The position numbers and the translations under genes are program-made. This document shows, one piece after another, positions 11,599 to 24,745 of a stretch of 64,000 bases of DNA; the stretch's first letter is position 1; every line of letters begins with the position of its first letter. The notes below the pieces were generated by a model. That model was given only the letters and a program-made list of their open reading frames with translations, ran no database searches and was not told the origin of the DNA. The DNA comes from Apostichopus japonicus (lineage: Eukaryota; Echinodermata; Holothuroidea; Aspidochirotida; Stichopodidae), in assembly GCF_037975245.1 (NCBI RefSeq), contig NC_092564.1, forward strand, positions 28,008,984 through 28,072,983. The letters run 5' to 3'.

Positions 11599-13239
11599 TG
11601 AAAAAAGGGAAAATAATGTATTTAATTTGCTTTCTTGCTTACCTGTCTCCCCACTACCCTAGCACTTATGCTCTACCATGCCTAGAGGGATCTGGTAATA
11701 TTTCACTAAGATTTAAGATGTGATCTGATCCCTTTCACTTCTCATTTCTGCTCAATTTTAATATCCCCCTCCCCAAGCGAGGTTAAAGTTACAATGCCTT
11801 TGCATTCTTTAGCAATTTTATATAAAGTGCTTTCCAAAAGAAATTGTTAAAGTTGATAGATTCATACAGCAGAGAGAAAAATGTTTATCCTGAATCGGTA
11901 CTTGGCATTGGTGTGCGGTAAAGTAATGTCATTACTATAACAAGATACATTTGATGTATATCCAAGCCACTAGTGTGATATTTTCATCACAAATAGATAC
12001 AAATGGTCATTATAATGGTCATTTATTGTAACTAGTAACATAGCTTGCAAATATAATAATTTAATTTCCAGAATGCAAGCTGTAACTGGCATTTTGTAAA
12101 CACATCTGGTGACATAATACAAATCATAACTAAAAAAAACCCGAGCACCGGTAATTGAGGAAAAGATTAATGTAATTTGTACACTAATTGCATGGAATTG
12201 CCACAAATAATTCCAAGAAAGTATGGGATCATTTGAAGCTGTGATGTACTAATACCTTAGGTGAGTGATTCCTATTATCTTTATTAATTATGTAATAAGG
12301 CCTTTCGACCAATGATTTGCAGAGATTCATCAAGTTATCATTTTAAGTAATTCATATCTTTTTCTTAGCTCCAAATGGGTAATTTTGTATGGTCAAGAAT
12401 CTCTTTGATCTTCATCAAATTATCACCAAATCATTTTAATATGTCTGGTTAATTAGCTAACATGTGTTGTATGAAGGAAAATCAGGGCATGTTATTGCAT
12501 GAAACAAAATTTGCTTTATTAATTCAAGTATGTGTCATTAAGCAGGGAAGACTGTTGACCACCAAGCCAATATAAAGAAACTTCCAAGTTATCTGTTTAT
12601 TTTAGTATAATACTTCAGGAAGTTGTTACAGTAGACATATAAGACTTAAACATCAGGGGTCTTGCATTATGTACAAAAACTATACTTCATTGAAATATAA
12701 TTTATGATGTACATCACTGAGAACACAGTTTAAACAGTTATGGATATTGTATTGAAGAATGTTTGTTTTTTGTATTATACAGGTGTGGCAGAGATTCTTA
12801 CAAACTGAGAATTCCATATTTCATCAATATTGAATGGCTGACTACCCACAATTGGCTATAGTAACATATTCTTTGGTAAGTCATCTTTAATTGTAAGTTT
12901 TTTTTCTCCACACCTTTCTGTCTTTGTCCTTCTCCAGTTTATTCCCTACCAGGTTCCTTTAAAGCAGCATTTTGCGTCCTTTTCTATAATTTTTCTCAAC
13001 CTCACTGACTCCACTATGCCATAACGACATACATAACTAGCTTATCTATTTAAATCTTACTTCAAATGGTGGCATAAAAGTTGAAAAATTTGCAACTTTC
13101 AACTTTGTTTTACTCCAAGATATTTTCTGTTGGGATCCCAATAAACCTTGCCCATAATATGAATATTTAAACACTACGAAAGTCATTGACAAATACGTAA
13201 TATAACATCACGCTTGATTTGTGTACAGTCTATATGGCA

Positions 13240-13278
13240 GTTGTATCAGGGAGTTCCATAACAACTCCTTGGTTGTAC
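13240..13278. mobile_element. Micro-palindrome insert 1 (25 bp) with 7-bp flanking repeats
   Basis: GTTGTAT, then a 25-bp foldback CAGGGAGTT-CCATAAC-AACTCCTTG (13247-13271), then GTTGTAC. The 9-bp arms have one mismatch and the 7-bp flanks one mismatch. It resembles the inserts at 30612-30660 and 41431-41477. Confidence 0.55.
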
Positions 13279-13750
13279 CAACGCAAAGTCTTCAATCTAT
13301 TTTTAGCAACGGCTCATAACTAAACCTGCATCTCTGATTGGTTGAATTCAAACTAGTGGGTTTGGGGGAACTGTATGCGATTAATTTTAAATGTGGAAAT
13401 TTGTCGTGGACACTTTTCTCATTTTCTGCAAATATCCTTAATTACTCGCCAATTAACGATGTTGGCAAGGAAAAACTTGGCTAATATCTTGGTTTGCTGT
13501 TTTGTGATTGATATATGTGAAAAACTTGATGGACATGTCAATAAAGTAGAAAACGGCGACCAAACGCAAAATGCTGCTTTAATCCTCCCTTTGTCCCTCC
13601 ACTGTTTATCTCCTACCTCTCCTCTTCCCCTGTTGCTTTCTTCTCTCCATCCCTTGTCTACCAATCCCCTTACATGTATCTCATTGTGTTCACCATGCTC
13701 ATTAACCTGTCTGTATTCTGTGTGTGTTTTTGTCCCTTCTGTTACTTGTC

Positions 13751-13866
13751 ATTTAGCCTCTGAAGAAGATCCTGCTAGGATAGAAACGTCAGGCCAACTT
13801 ACTTTTAAACATTCTATTACACAGGCTCTCTAGTGGATAAGCAGTTTGCTAACAGTTTTATTTTAT
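13751..13866 (+). repeat. Dispersed repeat copy 2 (CTGAAGAAGATCC ... GAAACGTC ... TTTTATTTT)
   Basis: The second copy of the repeat at 9458-9572, better preserved: CTGAAGA, a short ATCC/GGAT stem and GAAACGTC, ending in TTTTATTTTATTTTA. The CUGANGA ... GAAAC order resembles a hammerhead core, and Penelope-like elements are known to carry such motifs. Confidence 0.75.
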
Positions 13867-16436
13867 TTTATTTTAATTGTTAGTGATGCATGAAATTGTT
13901 TAATCATATCTAATGAGGACAAATAACTGGAGTATGGACATGAATTCACATAAACAATTTTTGCCAAGAGTGGTGGCATTTGAGTGGTGAATAATCAAAC
14001 GTTTTGAAAGGCTTTTTGGGAGTTTACAGGACTTTGTGTGCATTTGTCAACCGTTTAACATCTTCTTTTGAAACAATTGCTCTTTAGGTTACAATGTGCA
14101 AAGATTCAGAAAGCAATACCTACCATATCTATGGATTTTAAAGCTTTCAAAGTTTGGATGTCAAAGTTTACTTTATACATTGACTAATTTAATAAAAATA
14201 AGACTTTATTTTCTCCAGTTTACAAGTCACACAAAATATCTGTGAAGGAGAAAGGTTGCATTTCATACTAGGTTGATTTAGTATTCATATGAAGCCAATA
14301 GGTTTTGAGCAGAGTATTAAAGAAGTTTACAACACAAAAGTTAATATTAGCAATGAGAACTACACTGAGGAGTTGACCTCAGCACTAAATGCATTCATGA
14401 TATTGAGTATAGCTTAAAGGTGCATACATAAAACAGTGGAGAAGGTTGAGGGCTATGAACTGCACAAAAATGTTCTATTATTGTGACATATCAAAGCAAA
14501 ACTTCATCTTTAAATTGAAAAGTGTCATATGAATTAGGATTACATTCTGCTGAATAACAGTGCTAATTTTCATAAAGTAACACTTGCTTACAATGCTTAG
14601 AGAAATAATACTTGAGAGTGGACCTTTATAAAATCAGTATGCTCACACAATTTCATATAGAACGTATATTAATTAAATTACACTTTTTTCCTACATGTCC
14701 CAGTGTGGATATGGTGAAATTCAGTGACAAAGTACAAATATTTATGCAATAGGAATTGTGATCAAGAGAAATTTTGGTGTTGTAGGATTCACGTTACAGG
14801 ATTTTAGAATTGGCTCACTAGCACGTAGTAAATTTAGCAACAAAATTATATCACATAATACTGAATTTAAAATATTGGTAAGAGATGTAGAAAATGACAT
14901 CATTTAAACTAATGAACATTCCCATCTCTGTCAGGTAACGCTTACAAGTATTTCATGTAGTATTACTACTGGGACGTACATATATATGTTTGGCAGGTTG
15001 AGGGGTGGGGGGGGGGGGCTATAGATTGATGAGACTGACTGTTGTTAATGGCCTAGTTAGAAACCAAAATAGATGAGGGAGGTGAGAGCTACAGAAGTCA
15101 GGGAGAGGTAAAAGTCATAATATCACACCCTAGTGTGGTAAAATTATAATTACAGTTGATTTACTAGCTAGCAATGGGATACCTTCATGGTAATTTACAT
15201 GGAAAGGGTTGGAGAGATGTCTTTGTTGTGCTTAAGTGGGTCATTTGGGAAGCCTGGTGACAGTGGGTCATTTGGTGTCTGAGAGTGGGAGGGAGGGGGT
15301 TGACAAAGGGAGTGGTGTCCACCTCTCCCTTTGAGAAATGTTTGAAATGTATATAGTACCTAAATGCAATATGGTTCAATATTTACTGGATATTTCTCAG
15401 TAAAAGTCATTGCATGTTTGAATTTAGTATCTGCAGGTAGGGGAACTCTTGGGGGGGGTTGGTCTAATAGGGGGGATGTATCCACCTATTATACTTGTCA
15501 CAATATAGCTCATGGTTCTACAAATCCACTTTTCTTGCAAGAAATCAAACATTTTACTTGCCTGCACAGGAAAGTAGTTGATCTTGCAACAACAACAAAA
15601 ATAGTATAAATACAACAGGGCACATGGTGTTTCATGTACTTACCTAACTACTATAATTGGTAAGTTGTTCTTGCTAAAGGGAAACCAAATTTGTTACACA
15701 CTTGCACAAAAGGGAAAGCAATAAATACATTTTTGTGGAGGCCTATAGTATACTAAGATATTTCTTACCTTCGGACACTTTGCTAATGTGTACAGTTACT
15801 ATTCATTTCCTTACCAAACTATCAGTCTTGGGTTGCTTGACATGATTTATATGTCTCTGATATTGGTCTAATGAAAGTTTTATATAGTATTATGCTTGCA
15901 AATTGTTGAGTTTCTGTTAAATGCATGTTGTCACTATATCAGTGGTTGATTAAGGGGGTGGGTGGGTTTGGCTGGATATTAATTCACACTTGCACGCATG
16001 TTGATTTTTTTTTTAAATTCCGTTCTTTTTTCCTTGCTTCAACTTTTGGTATGCTCTTTCTTTAATTTTGTTGCTGCTTATATACTACAATGAGGGACAT
16101 ATGTACACTTCAATTCAGGTTGCATAGACGGCAGGCAATTAGATAATTATTTGGAAGCGGTCAGCAAATTCAAGCGTATTGTTTAATGTTGCAAAGCCTG
16201 CTGTCCAAAATAATCAAGGTAATATATGTATGCTAATTATTATGCAAATTAACAGGGATAGCAAACCTCCTACATTGTTGCCTGTGCAGGAGCAATTTAC
16301 TTCAGCATAGTATATCTGTAGGACATGACTTGTATGTCATGTAGCAAGGTTAATTGTTGTATATTGTTAATAGTATCATTACTACCTGCTTCTGGATGGC
16401 AGTTAGACACTTTGAGACCTCAGTGGAGCTTCTAAA

Positions 16437-16965
16437 CCAAATAGCTCCCAGGAACCCTATATGTACAAGGCATCAACAAACCTGCTTTGTTGGCAAACTC
16501 AACCTCAGATCTATATTTAACATGCAAACTAGAGGTGCCCCCATTTCCTAATAACCAAATAGCTTCCAGGAGTCCTATATGTACAAGGCTTTAACAAACC
16601 TGTTTTGTAGGCAAACTAAACCTCAGATCTATATTTAACAGGCATCAACAAACATGCTTTGTTGGCAAACTATACCTCAGATCTCTATTTAACATGCAAA
16701 ACTAGAGGTGCCCCCATTTCCTAATAACCAAATAGCTTCCAGGAGCCCTATATGTACAAGGCATCAACAAACCTCTCTTTTAGGCAAACTAAACCTCAGA
16801 TCTATATTTAACATGCAAACTAGAGGTGCCCCCATTCCCTTATAACCAAATAGCTTCCAGGAGCCCTATATGTACAAGGCTTTAACAAACCTGTTTTGTA
16901 GGCAAACTTAACCTCAGATCTCTATGTAATATGCAAACTAGAGGTGCCCCCATTCCCTTCCAACT
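16437..16965 (+). repeat. 118-bp tandem repeat, four units, one with an internal 55-bp duplication
   Basis: CCAAATAGCT starts units at 16437, 16555, 16728 and 16846. Three spacings are 118 bp, or 118 + 55: the second unit carries an extra copy of the AGGCATCAACAAAC-to-TTTAACA segment. Each unit ends in GGTGCCCCCATTTCC-type sequence. Confidence 0.93.
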
Positions 16966-18449
16966 CAGCTCATTTGGCTCCCCAATAGATCCCTTAAAAA
17001 ATATGGTAACATTAACCTAACAATTAATTTACACCTAGATCCTGCATATGGCTTCTCCTAAACATTAATAGTCTATGGCTACCATCAAAATGCCCTAGCA
17101 TGCTGGTTTTTTATTTTTAACAAAATATTCCAGTGTTAGAAGTGAAACTCTTTAAACCGTGAAATCTCAAAATTAACAGTGTTTAGATACAACTTGCTTC
17201 ATATGATTGGAAAGGGCCTTTATCCCTAGTGATCTGGGAGACAATTTCTTTGCAAATTTCCTTTGCACAAAACCTGCCAACCAATGGTAGTGTAAACTTT
17301 AGATGCTATGTATCAACATCTTTACACAAATTATTGTAACTTAGTGAGCATTAAAGATTTCATTGTATTTCAAAATATTGTCTGCTGGGCAATAAGCTTT
17401 AAGTAGCATTTAACACATGCATTACTTCTACAATTCCAAGTCCCCAAACTTTAAAGTGACAAAATTTGCTGTAATTATTGGAGGTGAGAGAGGACAAGTC
17501 AAGCTAGTAAGTAACATTGTTGTGGGATAAAAAAGGGGGTACCAAATATTGAAAGCCAACACAAAATGCTCCTTTATAGAGTTTTAAACAAATTATGCCC
17601 CTATATTGCATTTTCATTTTTTCAGTAGAAGTCAGTCATATTTACGTCTTATTTAGGCATTTTGGTAATGAAGTGGCTGGCAGGTCCAAAATAAAATCTG
17701 ATTCGCACTTTAATACAACACCATTGTTAAACAACAAACTTTTGTTAAACATTTACAATGTTGAATTTCTTTTAGAAACTTTAATGAAACTCTCAGTACA
17801 ATCTAAAAAGGAAAAGTTGATTTTAACTTGAAGCATATTATCAGACCTTAACTGTTTTGGTTTATATTGCATATTTATTAATGAGGTCACAGCCTCACAG
17901 GGTCAAATCTGCAAGTATACAAATGGTAGAACTCTGCAACTGTTAGTCAGATTTTATTCAAACTTGGAAGGATGTTGATGGGTGATAACAGGTACATGGT
18001 GGTTATATTTAACTTGGTATTATGCATAATACTAAGGGCTCAGAACTTAAGTAAATTCAAATTGGATATTAACCTTTAACACACGGCTAAGTACAGTTGG
18101 GTATTGAGATTCTGCTGCTTTGCTGCTCTAGTTGTTTAATCTTATTTTTAATTTTTTTTGGGGGGTTTGTCGTAAACTAACTTGTTTTGTCAAGTTTTGC
18201 CTTGGAGATTTTAATAGTTTTAGTTTAAGTGACTTTTGTTTTATTATTTCAGTACTTCTCACTCAAAAGATGAGCTAGCTACCTAATACTACATGGAGCC
18301 AGTATTGGGTGATGTACATTGGCTTATTTCAGGTTAGGATGTTTAAAACATCAGTTTGGTTCTGCTTTGAACTGCTTTCAATGTTATTGCATGTGTATTG
18401 TTTTTATGTTTTTAAATGTTTTGTGATGTTATCTCTCTTTTTTATGTAG

Positions 18450-18550
18450 TTTCATAAAAGGATCACCCTACACCAGGACTGCCTCCATCATGTACAATCA
18501 GAGTGTGATAAGCAAAGACTTTGAAGTTAGGTTCATCATTGATACCATTG
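18450..18550 (+). CDS. Putative exon in duplication copy A, unknown protein
   Basis: The acceptor TTTTTATGTAG and donor GTAAGA bound 101 bp. The open frame reads FIKGSPYTRTASIMYN... and leaves in phase 1. The paralogous exon in copy B keeps both splice sites and the frame, with three amino-acid changes (Tyr/Arg, Ile/Met, Ser/Cys). I do not recognise the protein. It may belong with the exon at 28750, whose entry phase fits. Confidence 0.4.
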
Positions 18551-19859
18551 GTAAGATGTAAAAAATAATATGTAAATGCCTGCTTAGGATATTCTGTATG
18601 ATAGTGCATCAGTTGTTGCAAATTCAAGTGGGGCTTGATCCAAAACTTTGCGGACTCTAAAAACTAAATATTTCAAATTGGAGGTTGGTTAGATTGCTGA
18701 AAGTTCTGCTGAAAGTTGACATTGTAGTACAGTATGTTAAAGGCAGTGTGTATTGGCCCTAAATTTTGGCATGCTTAAATTGCTAGAAGTTTTCAAAAAG
18801 TACTGACCTAGAGGTCTTTACTTTCCAATCTGTTCTCATATATTCTACATGAACACATAAGATGATTGAATGTCCCATTGAGCTAATTTTATGAACTTTA
18901 AAAATGGAAAGTACTTCCATTTATTGTTGCTCAATGGAGTACTATTATCAAGACAATCCAATTTTCCGTCCTGCCACCTGTGGGGAGGGGTCGGGGGGGA
19001 TAAGGGTAATTGGATCATGCCCAGTGTCTGTCTCATATTTTGTAATATGTATAGTACCAGGGTAATGCAGAGTACTGTTTAAACAGCTTTATGGAACTTA
19101 ATGACACATTCCTTTTCTTTGGGGGTCGGGGGTGGGGAAGTTGGTCTTGATAACATTACTGTATCATTGTAATAGTTGTACAGATTGAGGGATGAGGTGA
19201 GCAGAAAGTAGAGAAATTATTTAAGAACAGAATCATTTGCAGAACTCCAACTGTGTATGGTATTCTGTGATTGTTCCCAATCCGATAAGGTATGGGGGAG
19301 TGAGGCTGTCCAAGGTTGAAGACATTGAATGCAACATCAAATAATTCTTCTATTTTCTTTCCCTGTTCAACCCATTTCATTTTTAAGGTCTTAACAGGAA
19401 GAGAAATGTTTGCAACAAAGGAAATCAGGCAAGGGGATTTCTTGCTAGAATAAAGAGGAGAAATCATTTCTCCTGAGGAGGCATCCATTAAGCTAGAACC
19501 AAGGAAGCTGGCAACACCGCCATGTACTTGTATGAGAATGGTGGAATTGTAGAATGGTAAGTTAAAATGTTTGCTTCCCATTTAATGGTCTGTATATGCT
19601 TAATTTTTTGTTATGACTATTCACAGCATCAAAGTTAAAATTTAAAATAAGCATATATTTTTTTCTATAGAAACAACATCCAGGGCTCAAATTTTGTCTA
19701 TATCAATCACTAATTTATTTGTGTGTAGGATTTATTATTGCCAGGAGAAAATGAAAGGCACTAGTATTTTTCGGGGAGTAGCCTAAATTCCCCTAGACGT
19801 TTAGGTGCCCATTTCTACAAATAAAAGTCTACTTTCCGAAGATTTGTCAGATGGAGGGA

Positions 19860-19874
19860 GGGGGGGGGGGGGGG
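19860..19874 (+). repeat. G15 tract
   Basis: Fifteen consecutive G. The same place in copy B has a shorter G run (about 39499-39509). Confidence 0.9.
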
Positions 19875-19992
19875 AGAGGACTCAGGGTAGCAAGACCAGG
19901 GGTTAATATTTAAAGTTTTTTTCAATGTGGAAGAGATTTGTTTAAGCTTTTACAAAATACATTGCCTTTTAATTTCGTTGTTGTTCTGTCCA

Positions 19993-20683
19993 AATATTAT
20001 ATTGGAAAAAGCAATCAGGCACCTAGTTAGAGATGTATTTGCTCAGAAGACTGTGATAACAGCTGTTGCCATAAGTACACTGACTGGGGTTACAGTGATA
20101 CCCATCAGTTGTGTGCAGGCATCCGGCCAACCCCCCCCCCCTCTCCCCTTGCCCACCCAACCTCCATCTCCCAGTCTGGGGAAGGTTCAGTCAAGAGAAC
20201 TCCTCAAACCTACCAACATGGTCACGGGAAGTACTTCATCCTTTATAAGATCCGTCATTCTATCTTGACCTTTTCACAAACATACATCCCTTAACATAAA
20301 TCAGTTTGTGCACGTCACTGATACCAATACCCTCAACCATAGCTTTAATATTGAAGTTGACGGTGTTTCATGTATCCTGAAATGCCAGCAAACAGCATGT
20401 TATACATTGATAACAAACTTAACATAAGCTATGACCATAGGTGTGTTCTTTTATCCACAGATTTATTGGTTAATTTTACCATACTTGTTATATAGGAACA
20501 AAGTGTTTTATGTGATTGTATTTCAGAATCGTCTTTCGAGAGATCTAGACGCGGATACTATAATTGTCCTCAATTGAGGAGCATTGTAGAAGTGGATATC
20601 ATGATTGTCCTCGATCGAGGAGTTGTCACAGAGATCGGTCCTCCCCTGCTTCTCTCCAGAACGGACACAATTTTCTGGTCAAA
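19993..20683 (+). pseudogene. ABCC-type ABC transporter C-terminal fragment, decayed
   Basis: Two former exons. The first, 19993-20070, reads ILEKAIRHLVRDVFAQKTVI, the stretch between the D-loop and H-loop of the second ATPase domain in ABCC/MRP/SUR proteins. The second, 20527-20683 (acceptor TTTCAG, donor GTATGT), reads NRLS...DADTIIVL and ends IGPPLLLSRTDTIFWSK, the family's C-terminal signature. Damage: the expected donor after VITAVA is ATAAGT instead of GTAAGT, no AG acceptor precedes the first block, His of the AHRLS switch is Asn, and a 41-bp tandem duplication (20554-20594 / 20595-20635) shifts the frame and follows a TGA at 20575-20577. No Walker A, signature or Walker B exon is visible, so this is probably a relic. 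Confidence 0.75.
20554..20636 (+). repeat. 41-bp tandem duplication inside the ABCC relic
   Basis: GATACTATAATTGTCCTCAA and GATATCATGATTGTCCTCGA start two successive copies 41 bp apart. Each once encoded the D-T-I-I-V-L-D-R-G strand. Confidence 0.85.
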
Positions 20684-20699
20684 GTATGTATTAATATAT

Positions 20700-22900
20700 G
20701 CATACCAATATTACAACTAACTTCAAGTTAACATTTTTACTATAAGTAACTGCTTATTATTTGCATCAATGATTTATTTTCTACATCCTGATAATCCAAT
20801 AATATTGATGCTTTCATGAAACTATAACAAATTGAAGCGCATCCATGACAGAGGATGGTTCAGAGGATGACAGAGGATGACAGAGGATGACAGAGGATGG
20901 TTAGAGGATGGTTCAATACCAGGAATCACTTTATATAATATGTATGAGAGTTAAGAAGAAATACTGTTATAGATAAATGCGTTTGTTGTGGTAAGAGTGC
21001 TGAAGTGCTACAATGGAGAAAGATGTAAAAATGAATAAATTTGTTTGAATAATCGCAGTTCCAATATGAGTTATTATTTTATTAATTGAAAAATTCCCAG
21101 TTTCAAAAAATTGAGTGATTTGCTAGTTATTGAGTTAGTAGGACAATATTAAAGTTTCTTATTCTAGAAAAGTCTATACCAAAATATTATCCTGATCCCA
21201 TTCTCAATCTGTCTCTGTTCCTATTATCCTCCAACTGGTGCGGCTACTTCTCCCAGTCCCCCCCCCCCCCCCATTCACACCCCTTCCCTGGTCACATCCA
21301 CTGTCAACATGCTATTACATTGTTACGGAAGTAAAATTTAGCAAGTAAAATTGCCAGAAAGATCTCTCCTGGGCAATGCCAAGAACGGAATATACTTTTA
21401 AAATAGTCATAAGAAAAGGACAAGTTGATGAAGACTCACACTTTAAAGTTGTTCTGACATTATAGGCTTTACCTTTGTGTTTTGATTTTAAATTGAAACC
21501 CAGTTACCCAGTTAATTAGCCATGCAAACTGATCTACATTTTTAAATACAGTTTTATGGTAACAAACTAGTAGTATCTGTTAATTCCTATACTGGAGTGC
21601 ACCTCACACTGTACCATAAAATAGTAAGTAATTATCCACAGCTGCTTGCAACTAACTTTGGTATTACAGCCACAAGATCACAAGGTTAACACAAATAACT
21701 CTCAAACTTCATTGGAGGAGGAACTTTTATGTTCATAAAATTTATTGCTTGCAAAAGGAAAGAAAGTTTAACAGCTAGTAGAAAAGGATTCTGCTCATAT
21801 TTGTACACATAGTAACATGTGTCTTGTGTGGGGTTTGGGGGGGGGGAGTGTAGGGACTTACGGAATCATTTAATCCTTGTTTACAATCCAGGGATCCTGG
21901 AGTAGTTCAGTTAATAAGGTAATCATAATGAGGATAATCAATTGCATGAACCTAGTGTCATACAGACTGTTGAAAGATCGGTGAATTAGAAGAATAGCCT
22001 TTTAGCTAAAATGAAGACAGTATGCAGGTAGCGGAAATGATGACATTTTAAATATTATTAAAAGAACACTCACTGGTAGTAATGTTATCTAATCATAACA
22101 CATGTTTTGTGACACTGATGATGCTAACCAACCCAAAATCAGTATACACATCTATAATATAAACTCTGACCATAGGTCTCGATATATAAGCATTCTCAAA
22201 GTTGCCAGGGATATTAAGTCTATTTCAAAATTGTAACAAAAATCATTGTTTTTATTTTAAAAAATTGCAGGTAAGAGGTAAGCAAAAGTTTACATCTGTT
22301 TATTTTGCAATGGCCCCAATCTCAAGATAACGGCGTTTTCTCAATATTTATTGGCTTGATTGAATCATCCCGAGAAATAGATATTTTCTGTTGCTCAAGC
22401 CTAGAATAAACCCAATCAATTCAATCATGTTAATTTTTAGCACAAATCCCTGAGTTCATAGAGTTTTACGAAAGATTGGGTTAAAATTTTCGGAAGTCAT
22501 TCCATGAGAATATCAAAAAGATAATTTACGATCATTTAAAGACCAATGTTGATTATAATGACTTTTCAATTTTCAAAGAAGTTGCAGTTGCTAGACGTAA
22601 GAGTAGGCGCTGAACTCACATGAAAGATATTAACAAACAACAACCAGTTAAAAACAACTGTATCGGGCAGCGGTATTTTATCGGCCTCCGTGCCATTTTG
22701 GAACATTTCTATCGCTTAACATTCAATATCCGAGGAACAACACTAAACCGGACAACATTTCTGAAAAATAAAGCATTTTATTTGACTGCTTAGAAATCAC
22801 GTATCACTTGCAAAATAGGAGCAGACTAGTTCACAGAATTGTTCATACTCCTAGAAAAAGTAGTATACAAGTTAATGCCTCGCCAACTCTAAGAAGAACA
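20700..22900. other. No gene seen
   Basis: AT-rich non-coding sequence with the microsatellite above, a C15 tract at 21258-21272 and a G-rich run near 21835. No exon-like block with both splice sites and a recognisable product was found. Confidence 0.5.
20851..20920 (+). repeat. GACAGAGGAT microsatellite
   Basis: Repeats of GACAGAGGAT(G) with two TTCAGAGGAT variants. Confidence 0.85.
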
Positions 22901-22920
22901 CATTAAACGTAACTGTGACA

Positions 22921-23279
22921 TTTATCTCTCAAAGATTGATCTTTTATTCTTCATGGAGTGCGCGAAGAAAATCGAAGCAAAATCAGTTATCCAAACTTTC
23001 TTAAACACACGGCGATACACTGTGTCAGCATCCTTCCTATACCAATTTCTATGCACTGAAGTAGGAAGAATGACGTCATGCGACATCGACTGAAGCCACT
23101 CATCAAACTGGTGGCGCTTTGCTTGTACGGCTCTGTGACGGCAAGAAAGTACCAGCGCGAAGTACAAACACCATGCCTTTGACATAACTAAAGTGATAAA
23201 GTTTACATAAATCACTCAAAATGGTGATATTGTGTGCCGCATTTTGCCAAAAATGTGGCAGTGGACTGTAGCTTCACAG
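22921..23279. promoter_or_regulatory. Putative promoter / first exon, CpG-containing
   Basis: CpG dinucleotides (GCGCGAAG, CACGGCGATAC, TGGCGCTTTG) are denser here than in neighbouring sequence. On the plus strand a block ending CTTCACAG|GTAATT (exon end 23279) could be an untranslated first exon for the small zinc-finger exons downstream; it contains a 16-codon upstream frame starting at 23221. A 97-codon frame runs divergently on the minus strand (22922-23215) with no recognised family. This is an inference from composition and position only. Confidence 0.35.
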
Positions 23280-23339
23280 GTAATTCTTAAGAGGCGATAG
23301 TAGAAGCATTTACATAGGAATGTAAATACTTTATTAGTG

Positions 23340-23900
23340 TCGTCTGCCCATCTAATGATCTAGCCTAGTGAGTAGTGCTGTATTGTTATTCACTGGACCT
23401 TGGAAAGTTGGATGTAGGCCTAGGCTAGTTAGCCTACTGTAGGCCTAGACCAGCTATACGGCTGTCCTTTTGGATGCGAAATGACGTAAGCCTAATGACA
23501 GCAATTATCACCACCTTATTTTACTTAAAACTTTATCCCTAACGATAGATCTACATGCCAGAATAACTAAAGATGACATTTGCATAGCCTACCTTGCCCT
23601 TGGTCTACTGAAGTCTGAGTAAGATTCTAACGTAGGTTCGCCTAGGCTAGGTCATAATGAAGCCTACAATATGTCAGTCTATTAATATATCTACCAGAAT
23701 TGTACAAATATTCAAACACATTCTCCATTTGTAACATATTCCCAACAATGTACACGTAAGTGTGGCAAAAGCTTATAGGGCCTAAGCAGTAAAGCCTAAT
23801 GGCCTAGCCTAGCCAGTAATATGAGTCTTGAGGTAGGCTAGGCCAAAGCCTAGCCAGTTATGTTCTAGAAAGTAACTTTAATTACAGGCAATTTGCATAA
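23340..23900. repeat. Cluster of GCCTAGGC / TAGGCCTA palindromic words
   Basis: TAGGCCTAGGCTAG, CTGTAGGCCTAGACC, CGCCTAGGCTAGG, GGCCTAGCCTAGCC, GTAGGCTAGGCC and relatives are scattered over about 560 bp in both orientations. They are not a regular tandem array. Confidence 0.7.
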
Positions 23901-24745
23901 ATTTACTCAACTATGATTTAAAGGCCTAATGATATTCAATTACCATGTTTGGACAAAGCTTTGTAGGCAATACAACACACTCAAGCCACTACTCGTGATA
24001 ACATCTCATCTATTGATGACAACATGTGACTGAATGTAGATATGCATCAAACTTTTTGCACTCTCACTTCATAAGGTGGGATCTGTTATCCTGCATAATC
24101 TACTACCCACTTTGCAACATTAACATTTAACTGAAAACTGCATGCACAGACTAATATGGAAATATTACACAAAAGTAGGTGTTTGGAAAGGGGGAGTGGG
24201 GTGGAAGGTGGAGGGAGGGTTGCTTCTTCACTGCATTTTCCTGGGACAACTATGACACTATCTGAGTGGAGCACTAAAATAATACAAGCAAGAAAATGTT
24301 TGCCATATGCTTCTCTGATACCGCATATGACACTTTCCAGACATTAACATTTGCATAAAGCACTCCACTTGCTCATAAGAGGCGAGAAAATGTTTCAAAG
24401 TTGGTTCTTATAAGTCAGGAGTATAGTACTTACTACTCTGATCAGGTCACCATAACATGTCTCTCTTGTGAAAAGTAGTAGGTCTGCTCTTTCGAAAAAA
24501 CAGGTAAAATCAAATTCTGTTTTCAAAGTCGAATGGACAATGTATGTATGACGACTTATAAATGATCTGGCTCTTTGCCTCACTTTTCTCAAGGCTTCAC
24601 GGCTTCAGCACACGATTACTTTAATTATGTCCCATTGAGATACTTTTCTTGACTCACAGGCAAAATGTTTATACAATCTTTCATACAGAATCTCTCATAA
24701 TATTTGATACAGCAATCTTTTTTATTCTCGTATATTCTCCTATAG

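Larger units (their letters stand above)
11600..18359. other. Gene-poor stretch, intergenic or intronic
   Basis: Apart from the repeats listed separately (13240-13278, 13751-13866, 16437-16965) I see no convincing exon. A G12 run is at 15007-15018. An AG-GTAAGT-bounded block near 12782-12875 (ATGGCTGAC inside) could be an untranslated first exon but has nothing else to support it. Confidence 0.5.
18360..19937 (+). repeat. Segmental duplication, copy A (uninterrupted)
   Basis: Aligns by eye with 34835-35722 plus 38951-39567, roughly 90% identical, including a putative exon, a poly-G tract and flanking non-coding DNA. It lacks the 3.2-kb insertion of copy B and so gives the ancestral empty site near 19325-19340 (GAATGCAACATC against GACACAACATC). 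Confidence 0.9.

Noticed and set aside
12782-12875. Possible exon with AG before and GTAAGT after, containing ATGGCTGAC
   Set aside because: No protein similarity and no phase partner; could be chance or an untranslated exon.
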